In this document: positions 36,556 through 49,000 of the stretch, one piece after another
Position numbering within the stretch: the first letter of the stretch is position 1
Layout: each line of letters starts with the position of its first letter
Assembly (NCBI GenBank): GCA_001414485.1
Contig: LLEY01000057.1
Coordinates: 124,001 to 188,000, forward strand
Length of the DNA stretch: 64,000 nt
From: Calycina herbarum
Lineage: Eukaryota > Ascomycota > Leotiomycetes > Helotiales > Pezizellaceae
Direction of reading: 5' to 3'
The notes under the pieces: model-generated
The model's input: the letters and a program-made list of their open reading frames with translations, nothing else
Databases searched by the model: none
What the model was told of the DNA's origin: nothing
Translations under genes and position numbers: made by a program

Positions 36556-37267
36556 CTAAGCAGCAGCCGGATTAATGGTAGGACAAGATCCTGTCGTCGC
36601 CCAGCTAGAACCTTTCCAAACCCGAGAATCTTTTGGGAAACTGAGGATATCCGAGACGCGGAAAATGGTCGTAGTAGGATCACTCTGCAGTTTTTTAAAG
36701 TCGAAAACAGCAAGACCAACGACTTCATCTCGACCTTCGTTCAAGATTTCATCCCATTTCTGTCCTGTCGCGTGCATTGCCCATTCTAGTATCGGCCTCG
36801 TTGATACAAAACTTGTCGGTATCTTCTTTCCATACTCAAGCTCCGACTGGGTCTTATTCAAATGTTCGGCCAAGAGACTAGCGAAGTCATGGACGGAGAT
36901 AGTGCTTTTGAATTCGAAGCCAAAGGGTCGATTGAAGCTCGGAATGAACCTGGGTTGGCCTCTACCTACGTGTGTGCGTGCGCGGAAGAGGAATTCTGGG
37001 TCGGACTGAGTTGATTTCGTAATTCTCAGCACTGAAATATATCAGCTTTACCGCAGAACGGTGGGAGACAAACACTTATCCCATGCAAGTAAATTTGTAC
37101 CCTTTCCACTGCAGAGTGTAGGTCCGTCCCCCTTCTTCTCCTCTTGCTTCGATATCGGACAAAACCGACTTACAAGCATTGGTTAGCGCGGAGAGCGTGT
37201 TGATTGTAATCCTTAAATCTTGTGAAGTATTCATGTGGGGTGCTTCATAAAATTGATTTAGGACCAA
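36556..37267 (-). pseudogene. Small protein with DUF7587-like region; splice donor damaged
   Basis: Exon 1 runs from ATG 37267 ('MVLNQFYEAPHMN') and encodes about 62 residues ending 'LQWKGYKFTCMG', followed at once by TAA (37076-37078). The next coding block, 36556-37031, starts after a good acceptor (ATATTTCAG) and reads 'RITKSTQSDPEFLFRAR', 'PTSFVSTRPILEWAMHATG', 'VVGLAVFDF'. It resembles fungal DUF7587-type sequences with an 'LFRAR ... FVST' pattern. At the junction the minus strand reads GGGATAAGTG where GGGTAAGTG would be a perfect donor. A single extra A therefore destroys the site and exposes the TAA. If the A were absent, the two blocks would join in frame. Alternatively a sequencing error is present, or an unusual splice site is used. 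The 36575-37009 plus-strand frame is only the antisense shadow. Confidence 0.6.
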
Positions 37268-38051
37268 GTGGTATAGCTCATTTTCTCTATAGAAGGCGAC
37301 AAAGGGGTTGAATTCTGGCTACATATCTGGGTTTTTGATCTAGAGTTATACTTCGGGGTTTCATCTATTTAATAGTGTTCTTTTGGCTTCTGCTGACGTT
37401 TATCTCACGCTGTGTAACACTCCATCAATTTCCAAAGGGCCTCTCCCACTACTGTACCATCAATATGGTCTCGCCACGCTACGAAACTGCTGCGTACTGC
37501 ACTGCATAGTTAGAATGAACTGCCTTCAGGGATTTCGTTCATTTGAGAGTTTGGGTGAAGCCATTCGCTCGCTTAATTAACGAGGAAAAGTTCTATTTTT
37601 TGCTTCAGGGATGAATTGTTATCTTGATAGTATTGCTGATGCACTGAAACTCTTGTTAAACTAGACTTTGCAGGTAAAATTTGAAAGATACAATTCCTCA
37701 CATGAGTTTGACGAATGCCCCGCCCCAAGGGTAAGAACATCGGGGTCTTCTCCGAGTACAATTGCTTTGGCAGATAAAAGGTGAAGGTTTAGAATAACGA
37801 TTTCAGTCTCCGAGAACGTTTAGAAGAATTTATAATTTAAACGTTCTCAGAGAATCAAAGTCATTGTGCCAGAATATCCGACGCAATCGAGGGGGTGTAC
37901 GAAGAGTAAAGCTCGGGATTCTTGCTTTTCGTGTTTGGACCATTGACCAGCCCATATGGCAGTGGCAAGGGTAAACTTTGATCAACTGCCAGTTATAATG
38001 CTCACTTGTAATATTTCGGAAACTGTGTTCAATTGAAAGGAAACGGGCCAC
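37268..38051. other. Intergenic, no gene recognised
   Basis: Short frames only. It contains GAACGTTTAGAAGAA/AAACGTTCTCAGAG, a short imperfect inverted repeat near 37812-37856 that could form a hairpin downstream of the NACHT-ankyrin gene. Confidence 0.45.
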
Positions 38052-41000
38052 CTATTCTATCATAACAAGCGATGCGTCCACGTTTTCGTCGCTCGAAGAG
38101 GAAACGGCTTCTTCATCGGAGGATATTCCTTCGATAATTACTCTGTCTGAGTCCCCATCAGAAGCATATATATATCTTCTCCTTCTCGAGCTTCCCACAG
38201 AATCGGGGGAGGTGCTTCGATGCGGAGATCGCCTCCTCGAGCTATTTTCGCTATCTGACCCTTCATAATCATCGCCAAATATCTCTGCTAGAGCGTTCCT
38301 CATGGATCGATGAACGTAATTTGAAGGAGTTTTACCTTCGTCATCCTTCGCAAACCTGTGTGCCCCATGCTCAATCAATAATTTTAAAGTGGCCAGCGTG
38401 CTATGCTCCAAAGATGAACTGGCATGGTGGAAGGCCGTCGTACCGTTTCTATTCTTCAATGACGTATCCGCCCCCTTTTCAAGTAGATATCGTACTAGTG
38501 TTTCAGTAAGAACCATGGTTGATAGGTGCAGCGACGTATTTCCATAACTATCACTTGCATTTATCTCCGCTCCTTTCTCAAGTAAGAGGTCGAATAGGTC
38601 TGTTTCCAGTTCCTCCTCCTCATTATAAAATCTCATAATGAGAGCTTCTTCGAAAGCCAGAATAAGTGGTGTATATCCATCATCGTTTCGTGATTCGATA
38701 TTCGCACCTCGTTCCAGTAAGATTCCGACCAAGTCTAAATTCTGCTTCCATACGGCGATATGGAGTGGCGTACTTCCTCTGCTATCCCGTGCCTCAATAT
38801 CTGCGCCCGCGTCCAAAAGAATGTGCATTGTGCCCTTATACCCTTTTGATGTTGCTTTATGCAGAAGTGTCGAGTTTGAGAATGGAGCAGTTTCGTCAAT
38901 GTTTATTTTCCCGCAATGGAGTATGGCCTCAACCACTCCCTCTTCTTGATAACTTATACTATCCCAGAGAAACCCATTCTCTCCCTTTGAATCCCAATCC
39001 ACACCACCATGCGAGATTAGAAGCTGTACAACACCCTCCTCTTCGTTTCTTGAAAAGCCCCCTTCTTGATTGTGCATGGCCAGGGATAGAGGTGTATTTC
39101 CATCTTCATCCTTCGAATTTGGATTGATGCCTGGTTGACTCAAGAGGAACTTTGCTGCTTCCGAGTTCGAGTGTATGCACGCCTCATGGAGAGGGGTACT
39201 ACATTTCTTATCTTCTGCCTCGATGTCAGCCCCTTTTTGAATCAGAAGTTCAATGACAGTGGTTGATCTATTCTTTGCGGCCTCATGTAATGCTGTCCGT
39301 TGATTCATATCTCGGGCTCCGGCATTGGCCCCGTGTTCCAAGAATAATTGAACAAGTTCCCCAGAGTCATTGAATGAAGAATCGGCAGCTTCATGTAATG
39401 GTGTTCTGCCACTTTTATCATGTTTTCGAGGATCTGCCTCATATTTCATGAGTGATCGTGCAACCTCAAGTCTTCCGTATCTGCTGACTTTGTGGAGCGC
39501 AACCTGCCCTTCTTTGTCTATTGCATTCGGATCTGCTCCTTGTTTCAATAGTCGAGAAGTTGCAACACCGTCTCCGACAAATGCTGCGTGGTGTAAGACA
39601 AGCTGAATTGCCCTATCACTTATCGAAGCACCATGAAAGCCCTCTTGCTGTACGATCAATAGTTCTGCCACTTCTTCATGATGGTATCTAATCGCCCAGT
39701 CTAAAGGGGAAACGTGATAGCGGCCATAACCAAAGGGTGTAGCCTCAATACTTGCACCACGATCCAGAAGTAATTGCACCATAGGTAAGTTTCCCTTCCT
39801 TGCTGTCACGTGTATTGGCGTTGCCCATCTATACTCATCTGTGATGCCAGACATAGAACCACCATAAGGTTGGTATGACGCCGTTGCGCTCATATTGGCG
39901 CCTTTATATAGAAGTGAGGCTACCATGGAACAATTTCCTAATTTGGCAGCGTGCATTATTGCACGATCGCCTTCTTCACCGTTGAACTCAACTCCATTGC
40001 TTAGCAGTGTCTTAACGACGGATTCATGCTCCCATAGAACAGCAAAATGTAGAGATTGTACTCTTGCGGGTACGCCATTATTCAAAAGGAGTTGCACAAT
40101 GGCATCCTGTCCAAATTTGCTTGCAATCTCCATCCCGGAAGGACGTGCTTCAATTGTTTCTACGAAATTGGAACATGGAGTTTTTGAAAGATCCTGTAGA
40201 ATTTCCATGAAGCCCCATACACAAGCTGCTAGAATTGGAGAGGTTGATTCTAATAACTTGCGTTCAAGTGTAGGCATATCGTAAAGCCGCCGAGAGACTT
40301 TGTTTTTGGAGAGATTGTCAATCCAAATAGCGAAGGGGGTGCCTGCTTGTGTGTCTCGTATGAACCGTGAATAAAGCTTCCCGAGAGAGTTTGATCCCCT
40401 ATTGTTGACAGCCTCCTGCCAATGGAAAGCCCAATGTAATGTGGCATAGTCATGTAGACTCTTTCGTGATTCGTTAACCACATGGTGTGAAGAATCCCAA
40501 TGTATTGTAGAGTAGGCATGAAGATCCAGTGAGTCGTCAGCATCGATGAGAAGGATAGGAGTTAACAGATAACCAAGACAAGTCTCTGCTAACAACTGAT
40601 GAGACTTTGCTTGAGGAAATTCCTGCTTTCCATCTCTTTGGCGTTTTTGTAAATACTCTCGGACTGAAAGATGTGCAAATTGTGCAATCTCAGAGGTATC
40701 CGAGATGATAAAATTGCTACAAACCTTTAAAATGTACCCCTCATCGGTCTCTCTTTTCATCCTTTCGCTTTGCCCAGCTGCTGCGACAATTGCCAGTTGG
40801 GCGAGTGGTAGTGGTCTTTGAGAGCAAAGCATCCAGTGGAAAGCTGACGTTGCAATGGCACGACTCCTTGACTCCGCTTTGGTGTTCATGTCGTAGATTT
40901 CGGAGTAGACTTTTTCCAGATCCGGGTCCCCAACTTCGTTCATGAGTTTGTTTATCGCTTCTTCTACATCATCGGAGTTACTCAGTCCGGAATTGTCGCT

Positions 41001-43304
41001 TAAAAATTTCGATAGCTGAAGTTCAACCCATCGAAACCTAAATTATAACAAGATTAGAAGTCTTTCAGCTAGATGGAGTGGTTCCTTTCTTACATTCCTT
41101 GGGCTCATGATTGCAAAGTTTCAATTAATCTCTCCTCTAAATTAGGCTGCTTCCCGCCGAGGAGCCCACTCCCCTCCCTGTTTATTACCTGTGTTTTGAT
41201 GTACGTGCCCATATCTTCCAACGTCAGATCTTTCTCTGTGTCAAGTTCCAGCTTCTTCCACATTGGGAAGTCTGATATTAGACTGACATTAGGTCGACTC
41301 GAAAAGAAGTACTTCAATCTCGTGGATGGAGTGTCATTGAAGATTTTCTTCAGCATGAAGAGAAGCTTCGAATGATCTTCACACTCATCGAGCGCGTCAA
41401 TGATGACAACAGTCCGTTCATTGCGAGAAACTAGAACGGTTAACAAGTCTGCGTCCAACATGTCTTGTCTTTTAATTTCTCCAGCGTATAGGACCTTAAC
41501 CGAATCGGCGACCTCGAGTCCATCCGACGACCAAGCGAGCTGTGCAATGAGACTTCGAATCACCATTGTTAAATTTGTGTTTTGCCCTTCTTTACGTGAG
41601 CAATAAAAGTATGCCATCCGGTCGGATTTATTCGCTTGGATGGTTTCAAGGTGCCATTCGATGACATGTGACCTGATATCGTTAGAAATGCGAGCCAACA
41701 TCCTTCAATGTTATTGTGCGAGATATTCTTAAGTAATAACGAATATCAATCGGAAAGCTTTAGGAGAATGAAAAAATTGACTTTCTAATTCTCCTGAGCT
41801 GTCTCGGACAATACTTTCAATGGTTCAAAATGTCTCGTACAATCTGTAGTAAGGAAGGTGGTAGTGATGACCGATCATCTTATGAAGTTCGGGCTGTCAA
41901 CTTACACGAGCGAACTTTTCCCCTTTCCAACTGAGAATTTCGTTAGAAGAGAAACTTTTGGGAGTAGTTTTACTAACCTGAACCGCATAACCAAAAGGTT
42001 GGAGTTTCCGACGAGTTTACCCACTCATGATAACGTGGTCGAAGCCATTGACCTGATTTCTGGTATTGAGAACCGAGCTTCTCTCTGACCAGACTATGCG
42101 TCTGTTCAACTTGAATCTGAGAAACCCAGGAGATGATTTCTTTGTTTTCACGAAAACTGAAATTGATATTCTGAATGAGCTCCCGTGTTGCATCCTTCTG
42201 TTGTTTGATAAGGTCAGTTATTGTCGAAATACCGGCGTGCTGTTCTTGGTGGTAGTATTGATTTACAAATGCTCGACAATCCTCGTCCGCCTTTCGGATA
42301 ACCTTGATCTTCTCACCCCAATCATCTCTTTTTGACACCTCGGTAGCAAATCTTTTGATTGTCGAGCGATTGAAATAGCACGCTGCTCTGGTAAGATAAT
42401 CGAGGATTTCGAAATAAAGATTCTCCAGCTTTTTAGCGAGTTTCTTGGTCAACATGGTATCCGCTTTGATGATAGCATTGTTCTCCACCTCTGAGTAAAG
42501 ATCAACAAGGTCGCCTACCAGCTCCAAAGCCTCTAGAGACGCAACTCGCTCTTCAGAAGCATTTGTTACAAGCTAGAGCATTGTTAGTTTCCGATTCTTC
42601 TGAAGACAGAGAGATAGTGTGTTCAATAAAAACTCACTGGTAGCACGAAGCACACCGCGGCAAAGGGAATGCCAGCATGTATCGGATCGATAGTTGCAAT
42701 TGTGCTGCCCACACTCCGAAACTTGAGTACAACGTTCACAATATTATCAACCAATTCCGTGACACGAATTTCATCTCGTCGCAAAGGAATTCTGATTTTC
42801 CATTGCCGATTGGTCACAATCTCAATCCGTTTATCAACAACTGCTTTCATCGTTTTGTTCAAAGATGAGCTTCGTTCAACATTTGCTGTTTTAGCCAGTA
42901 TGAGCTCATATTCTTCGATTATGTCTGGGTTTGCCTCTTGCAGCCGACCATATGCTCTATCCCATAGAGGGCGAGAGTCTTCGGAGACTCGTTCTTCAGT
43001 TTTCGATTCAATAGGGTTGGTTTTTGCATTGCTTTCCGCTGATTCTTGTGTAACCTTGACTGGCTTTGGCACATGAGAGACAGCCTTCTTGTCATCAGAA
43101 TCGACCGTGGGTTTCTGGTCGCCTTCATCAATTTTCTTCCTCTTTCCAATACCAGCTAAGGGAATTCCAAAATGGAAATCGCTCACTTCAGAGCTTCCGC
43201 CACAATCAAGCTCTTGGGGTTCTTCGCAGGCGAGGCCGTTCTAGGTGTCGTGCTTTTTGAATCACCATCCTTCCGACGAAGTTTGAACAGTCTCTTCGTT
43301 TGCT
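38052..43304 (-). pseudogene. NACHT-ankyrin repeat (STAND/NLR-like) gene, interrupted by a nonsense codon
   Basis: The body (43186 down to 38052) has six exons: 43186-42638, 42572-41978, 41930-41906, 41702-41094 and 41037-38052, with a possible extra 5' part. It would encode about 1,590 aa. In order it contains a charged N-terminus, a helical domain ('LWDRAYGRLQEANPDIIEEY'), a NACHT NTPase, a winged-helix-like segment ('FAHLSVREYLQKR') and about 18 ankyrin repeats ('GRTPLHEAA', 'GSTPLHIAV'). A Ser-rich tail follows. The P-loop GSVGKGKSS comes from a 25-nt microexon. Walker B is 'TVVIIDALDECED' and sensor 'YFFSSRP' is present. An in-frame TGA (41105-41107) lies in 'ETLQS*AQGMFRWVEL', where the family has a sense codon. 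The 5' end is also abnormal. The natural-looking 'KRLFKLRRKDGDSKST' is in another frame from the rest, near a CCCC run at about 43215, and no ATG precedes the main frame. The role would be non-self recognition, with ankyrins as the sensor. Confidence 0.8.
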
Positions 43305-43839
43305 ATCCATGATGTACACAGCACCCAGATATTTGCTTGAATCGAGACGTTGCTGTTCGCAGCTTGATAATAAAATAATGCGTATGGTTGTAATGGATGA
43401 TCCGATGGCCTGCAGATTCAGGGCGCTTGCTCCGCCAATCAAGAAACCCACCCCTCGCACCAAACGTACCTGTAAGTATCTCTCTGTTTAGCTTCCTCGC
43501 GGTGGACATAAAAAGGGGGAGCAAAAGCCCGCGATACTTCTCGTTGTTCTAACTTTCTAGGACAATTAACGTTGATTACACTAACTATCTAGGATAATTT
43601 TAGATTGTTCCCAGTGTTTAGAGTATTTTTCATGAGAAAGTTGGAACAACGAGGGCCACGTAAGCAGGTACGAACTTAGTGTTTTCTGCCACTTTTGGTG
43701 TTCATCGTAAGGCTTCCTCACTCATTTTCGCACCCCCTTCCCTACCAGAAGTTAAATGTTCACCCAATCAACATTACAATTATCTACCCTCATTAATAGT
43801 ATCAACTAGCTATCCCAGTTTCGAGTCAAACTCCACACT
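43305..43839. other. Intergenic, promoter side of the NACHT-ankyrin gene and 3' side of the carboxypeptidase
   Basis: No supported gene. An imperfect repeat of the word AGGACAATT/AGGATAATTTTAGATTGTTC lies near 43559-43604. Confidence 0.45.
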
Positions 43840-46035
43840 CTACATCCTACGCTTTTCCTTGAGGAAGCTCCTCTTCAACGGCGCCGAAACACCAGTATAA
43901 TTACCCTGCGGTCCCGTCGTAAAATCCCCCTCCACACTCAAATTCTCAATCCTTCCAAGCAGAAACTCCAAAGTCCTATACGCAACACCAGGAGTATACT
44001 GAGGAATCTCATGACCCGCAAGGTTAACCTGCACAAAAGTCAAGCCCCTCTCCGTATGCCAACTCCCTTGCAATCCCGAGCCCGCCGTATCCGTGAAAGA
44101 TGGAGAATGAGGGATAGCTCCATTGATCCACTTCAGAATCTCGCCTAGGGTTTGATGATATGGGATGTAGAGGTTATCGCTTGACGGGGGTGGGGACTGG
44201 AAGCCCTGGAGGGAGTTCCAGGTCATATTTTGGATGGTTATTAGAGAGCCTTCGGAGAAGAGGAGGAAGTCTAGGAGGCCGTGGGAGATTATTGTGTTGT
44301 TTGTTCTTTCGATTACGGAGGGGAGAGGGCCAAGGGCAGAAGGGACGGATTGATCTCCGTTTGGGAAAAGACCCGGGCCACCTCCGCAAATGAAGTAATC
44401 GGTTGGAGGGGCGTGGATTGCTGCTTGGACGTCTGGAGGATGTTAGTGTTCGTAAGAAGACAAATGGAAGTCAATAATGGTGGTTCGCTTACCTGTTCGG
44501 TTGAAGTAGTTGTTTGGTCCTGTTCCGAGAGAAGGAAATCCTAACTCATCCCACAAGAAAGGACAGAAATCTGTCAAGTGGTAGATATTGAAACATGGGT
44601 TGACATAGTAGATAGCGTTATACAGATCATCGTACAAATCACATCCTTCGACCTCCCAACTTGGTGCTGGTGGGAACTTGCCAGTGGGCGGGAATTGGTT
44701 GATGTATGTGTCGTAGAAATCTGTGAAGCCACATGATTTTGCTCGAGCTTCAAGACCTGCCATATATGTTTCGTTCAAGCCGATCACATTTTGGTATTTC
44801 TTCAGAGCTGGTACAGCGGGAGCTATTTTAAGTTAGTTTTGAATCTTTTAAAAAGTTTGAGGTGGTAATTACCATAGATCAAGACATTATCTTCGTTAAT
44901 TGAGGGATCCATGATATGAACTCCCTTCACATTGTAATAAGTCTCATCCTTAGCATCCAACATGCCAGAGGCTATATATGGAATATATTGTCCAGCATAA
45001 GACTCTCCAGTGATGTAAATCTTGTATCCCTGCATGGAAAAGGTCTCAAGAAAGTTCTTCCAGAAACCCATGAATTGTTTGGCAACATCGGTCTCATCAT
45101 TCAAAGTGATGTTTCCGGGAGAAAATCCGGTGCTAACAGGCTGGTCGATGTAAATCATGTTTGTGAGGTTAACCCATGAGTATGGATTTACGACAGGTGC
45201 CTAGTAAACAACATTAGATCTCTGACTATAAAATTCTGTTATTTCAACATACATATGTTCCAGATTGCCAAAGGAAGGGTCCGTTTTCTTGGAATAATCC
45301 GTCGAGGGAACTACATCCCGGACCGCCATTCAACCAGATTGTAATCTCTTTCGAAGCGAGGGGGTTCGTGGAAGGGAAGAACCAGAACCAAAGTCGATTG
45401 ATGTCATTGGGATCTGAGCTGATGGGGAGAGTTCCAGCATAAGATTCGCCGATATTAAAATCGATTTCTGGCAAAGCGCTCCCATCGACAGCGAATTCTG
45501 AGTTTGTGTAAGCTTGGAGAACAAGGAAGTAGCGAGAGTAGCAGCGGAAAATCACGAAGCAGTCATAGTTTGAGTAGAACTCAAACTACTTTCCATTTCT
45601 AGAAGAAATACCCGCGAACCGCGTGAACTGAGTCTTCAAACGCAATCAACTGAATGAACCCCCCAAGAGGCGAGGCTCACAAAGGAATTGCACCATTCAT
45701 CTTCGAGTGAATAAAACTAACCTTCAAGATCAAGATCAAGAAGGAGATGGTTAAACTTAAATATGCCGATAAAATCACTGAATTCTGCCCATCGGGTTGT
45801 ACCGCAGCAAACAGGGCCACCAAGGGCTCAATTGATACAAAACCAAGGAAAATAGGAACTTACTTGAAGTGGCATTGGTGAGATACTGAGAAGTAGATCT
45901 TACTCTTGGCGCGTCTTTCGTGTAGACTGGGGGAGTAGATCTCTTAACATACTTCGCGGCCTTCTCGTGTGGGCTTTGGACAGCAACAGAAAGCGTTGCC
46001 CCAAGGAGGAACAACAAAGAATTGACAGCACGCAT
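43840..46035 (-). CDS. Secreted serine carboxypeptidase (peptidase family S10)
   Basis: The protein has 555 aa in five exons: 46035-45864, 45497-45253, 45200-44873, 44822-44493 and 44432-43840. All introns have GT-AG ends and keep the frame; the first is unusually long (366 nt). The N-terminus is a signal peptide ([17 protein letters not shown]). The oxyanion segment '[19 protein letters not shown]' precedes the nucleophile Ser206 in [12 protein letters not shown]. Asp413 (GLLDFLLF) and His499 (LAGHEIPQ) complete the triad. '[14 protein letters not shown]' is also typical. It matches the fungal CpdS-like acid carboxypeptidases that release C-terminal residues from peptides outside the cell. 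NxS/T sites are frequent. The gene appears intact; only the long first intron is odd. Confidence 0.93.
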
Positions 46036-49000
46036 GACTGTGGTAATCCAAGAGAGATTCTTGACGTGAAAAGTTGACGAGTGGTAACGAAGACAAGCTT
46101 TCTCCAAGGAATGAGCTCTTTCTAATAAACAAAATACCCCTGTCATTTCGCTCGTAAAGGCGGGGAATTCATGACTTAATTTACTGATTAAATGGTTGAC
46201 TGCTCCCGTCTTTCGTCATGGAATCGGATATATGTTCCTGGGTTTAAGGTACATGAGAATATAAGAACCTTCCTAAAGCGGTAAGCCTACCGAACGGCAC
46301 AGATTGGTGTACATCCCCTAGACTTGATCTGGCAATTGGGAGAATAAGAGTGGACGAAGATGCAATCGGAGCTCTTTCTTGCAGCCATGTTTACTTTTTA
46401 TCCTTGTACATGATTATCCTTGGAAAAGCTTGAGTTGAAATGATGCTTTTATGCCCAGGGTAATGGTCGGATTAATCACTGATTGGTTTAAAGAGCGATA
46501 TCTCCACGCGCTGACGTCTCCACCACGAATACCCCACGACCGTAGATGAAATTGGTATTTTCCTGCGCAATAAAAAGAAGAACTCCAAGTGGTACGACTC
46601 GCTCCTCGCAGGGACACAGGGATGGGGATTCAACAGTGCACCATTGATGGCGGAATTCAGGATAAAGCGCGCTGCCCCGCTACTGCGCTGTCCGGACTTC
46701 CCTCAAGTAGCACAACATCTGCATTGAAGCACAAACAATGACGTGGAAGCCACTCGCCATTACTGATAACAATTACCCCTCGTGGCCGTCAATGATAGGG
46801 AAAACGAGATTCGAGAATAAAAATGAAAATCCATCAGAGCCGAAATCCACAGGAATAGCAATTGAACTCTCCCTAGCTGTTATGGATGACCAACTACAGA
46901 CATTCCCTAAGATGCAACGGAACTGATAACTCTGCAGTATAGACAGGATAGGACAGAATAAACAGTGCAAATATTACCAGTAAATAAGCAAAAATCATTG
47001 GAAAGTTTATAATAGCAGGCAGTCATTGAACACCCAATCTTTCTTTAATCAGTCTGGTGGTTCTGAGAAGGGCAAATGACTGGATACTCTGCTGGTCAGT
47101 ATGCAATGCTCGTAGCATCCGGTCTTGCCAATTGGACTGGAGACACGCCGCTTCTATTTTATGTCAAGAACGGCGGGGGTTTCCCGGTATTTGGGTCTCT
47201 GGGCTCCAACCCCAGTATAAGGTATTTAAAGGCAGAGAGGGATTCCGAAGCTCTCGTGACATCCAAGGAAGCAGCTACCGACTTTTGGTTACCACATTCG
47301 GGATAGGATAGTCCTACCTAATATTTGTCGTTGTCTCAACAGCACACAAGCTAGGTAATTGCCAGAACCCCTCCGGTAGTGCAAAAAGCGGCTACAAAGT
47401 AGTTCAGCTCAGCAGATTGAGTGGTTGTTCCAACGCGTGCGCTTTTTGAATATCGCGTTCTTGAGTAGTGTTGGCTGCTATTGTAGTGAAAGGGGAAGGA
47501 GTGAGGGGTGGACGCAAGAGTGGACCAGCGCTCCTGCTTGTTGTGGCTGAACACGATTGCACCGCCACACTATTCCTCCACCTCCATTTTGGTTTTAAGA
47601 ACCTGAAATGCACACAACCAGGGTGTAAAGAGATATGAACTTTATATCAAAGTTTTTCATGGGGAAGAGGACAGGTTTGCTGTTGGTTAGACGCCATTGA
47701 GAATGAGTGTAGGATCTAGGTAGCCTCTGGCAAAGCCTACCCAACATCACCCTTGTAAAATAAATAAAAATACTTCAGGTTCGTAGATGCCTATCTAGTC
47801 ATCATTGTTCTACTTTTGTGGGGTAATTCAAGTTAATTATCCTGAATACCTAGCACAATTTGGAATTGCCCTACACAATTAGAACAATCGACTTCATGAG
47901 AGTGGATAACCTAGACCCAAAAAAACCAAGAAACAAATATGAGCAGAAACTAAAAAAGTCGCGCCAAAAGAAGAAAAAATGTGTAGAAGTGCAGAAATTA
48001 AATGGTAGTAAAAATCAAAACCAAGACGCACGAAATGTGGAATTTTCAGAACCAAAGTGAAGGAATTAGAAAGCAGCAGGGATTCAATGAGGCCGGCCAT
48101 GAGCGTTCATGTTGTCTTTTGTCTCAAACTTTTACAATATAATCTTAAAAAAACGCAAAAAATATCATTTGAAGCAGAAAGAACTCAGTATCTACACCAG
48201 CGGTTCATTATTTATAAGCGATATCAGTAACGGAGCTTGTTGGGGAAATTGTGGTCGTGCTGTCAGTGCCACAATGGAGCTTCTTCCGCACGATATGCAA
48301 CAAAAATCTTGCAATAACCCAAATTGGCTTAGCTCGCACGCAAAAAACAGGCTGAATAAGGTTTAATTAGCTCAGTGTCTCAGATGAAGCGGAAGTGGCT
48401 GCTTCTGAGTATGGCGTGGCTTCCGCTCCTCTCACCTAGAAGTCAAGCCCTTCCATCGAATTTCCCAACATCGATTCTCGCTCCTCCGACCGGGCCAAAT
48501 CCATGTAAACATCTCTCTCTATATTTTCCAAAACGGAATTGATGTTTACTTATAAGACCACGGTGTTATGGTTAAGTGAAATAGTTCCAATATTTTGTTC
48601 TCGCTTAATTTGGTCTCCTTTCGCATCGTCCAAGGATGTGACAGAGAAGACAGACAATTAAAGCTATTGTCAGAGTCTTCTACAATTTATTAATCAGGAA
48701 GGATTGTAGCTTGTTGACGATAAATGAATTGATTAATGTCTGGTTTTGCTGGTCAGTATCGATTTTTCCAGTATAAGCATTTCGATAGCTTCTCGGAATA
48801 TTTTCATTTTTCAAACGGGAAAGCCTGTTCTTGTTCTCATGAGGATTCCAAATCAAATTACAGCTTTTTCGTTGGCGAGATGACCCATAGAGCAAGAAGC
48901 AAGGATTCTGAGATGGCGCAATTTATGAATGCCCGAAGCGTCTTTCTGAAGGTATCAAGTGTCGCAAAAGGGCCTACGTATAAATTTCAATTACAAGGCT

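Noticed and set aside
36575..37009. 144-codon plus-strand open frame
   Set aside because: Exact antisense of the DUF7587-like exon on the minus strand, which has the better splice signals and protein-like pattern.
38321..39606. Several plus-strand frames across the ankyrin region
   Set aside because: Antisense shadows of the regular minus-strand ankyrin repeats.
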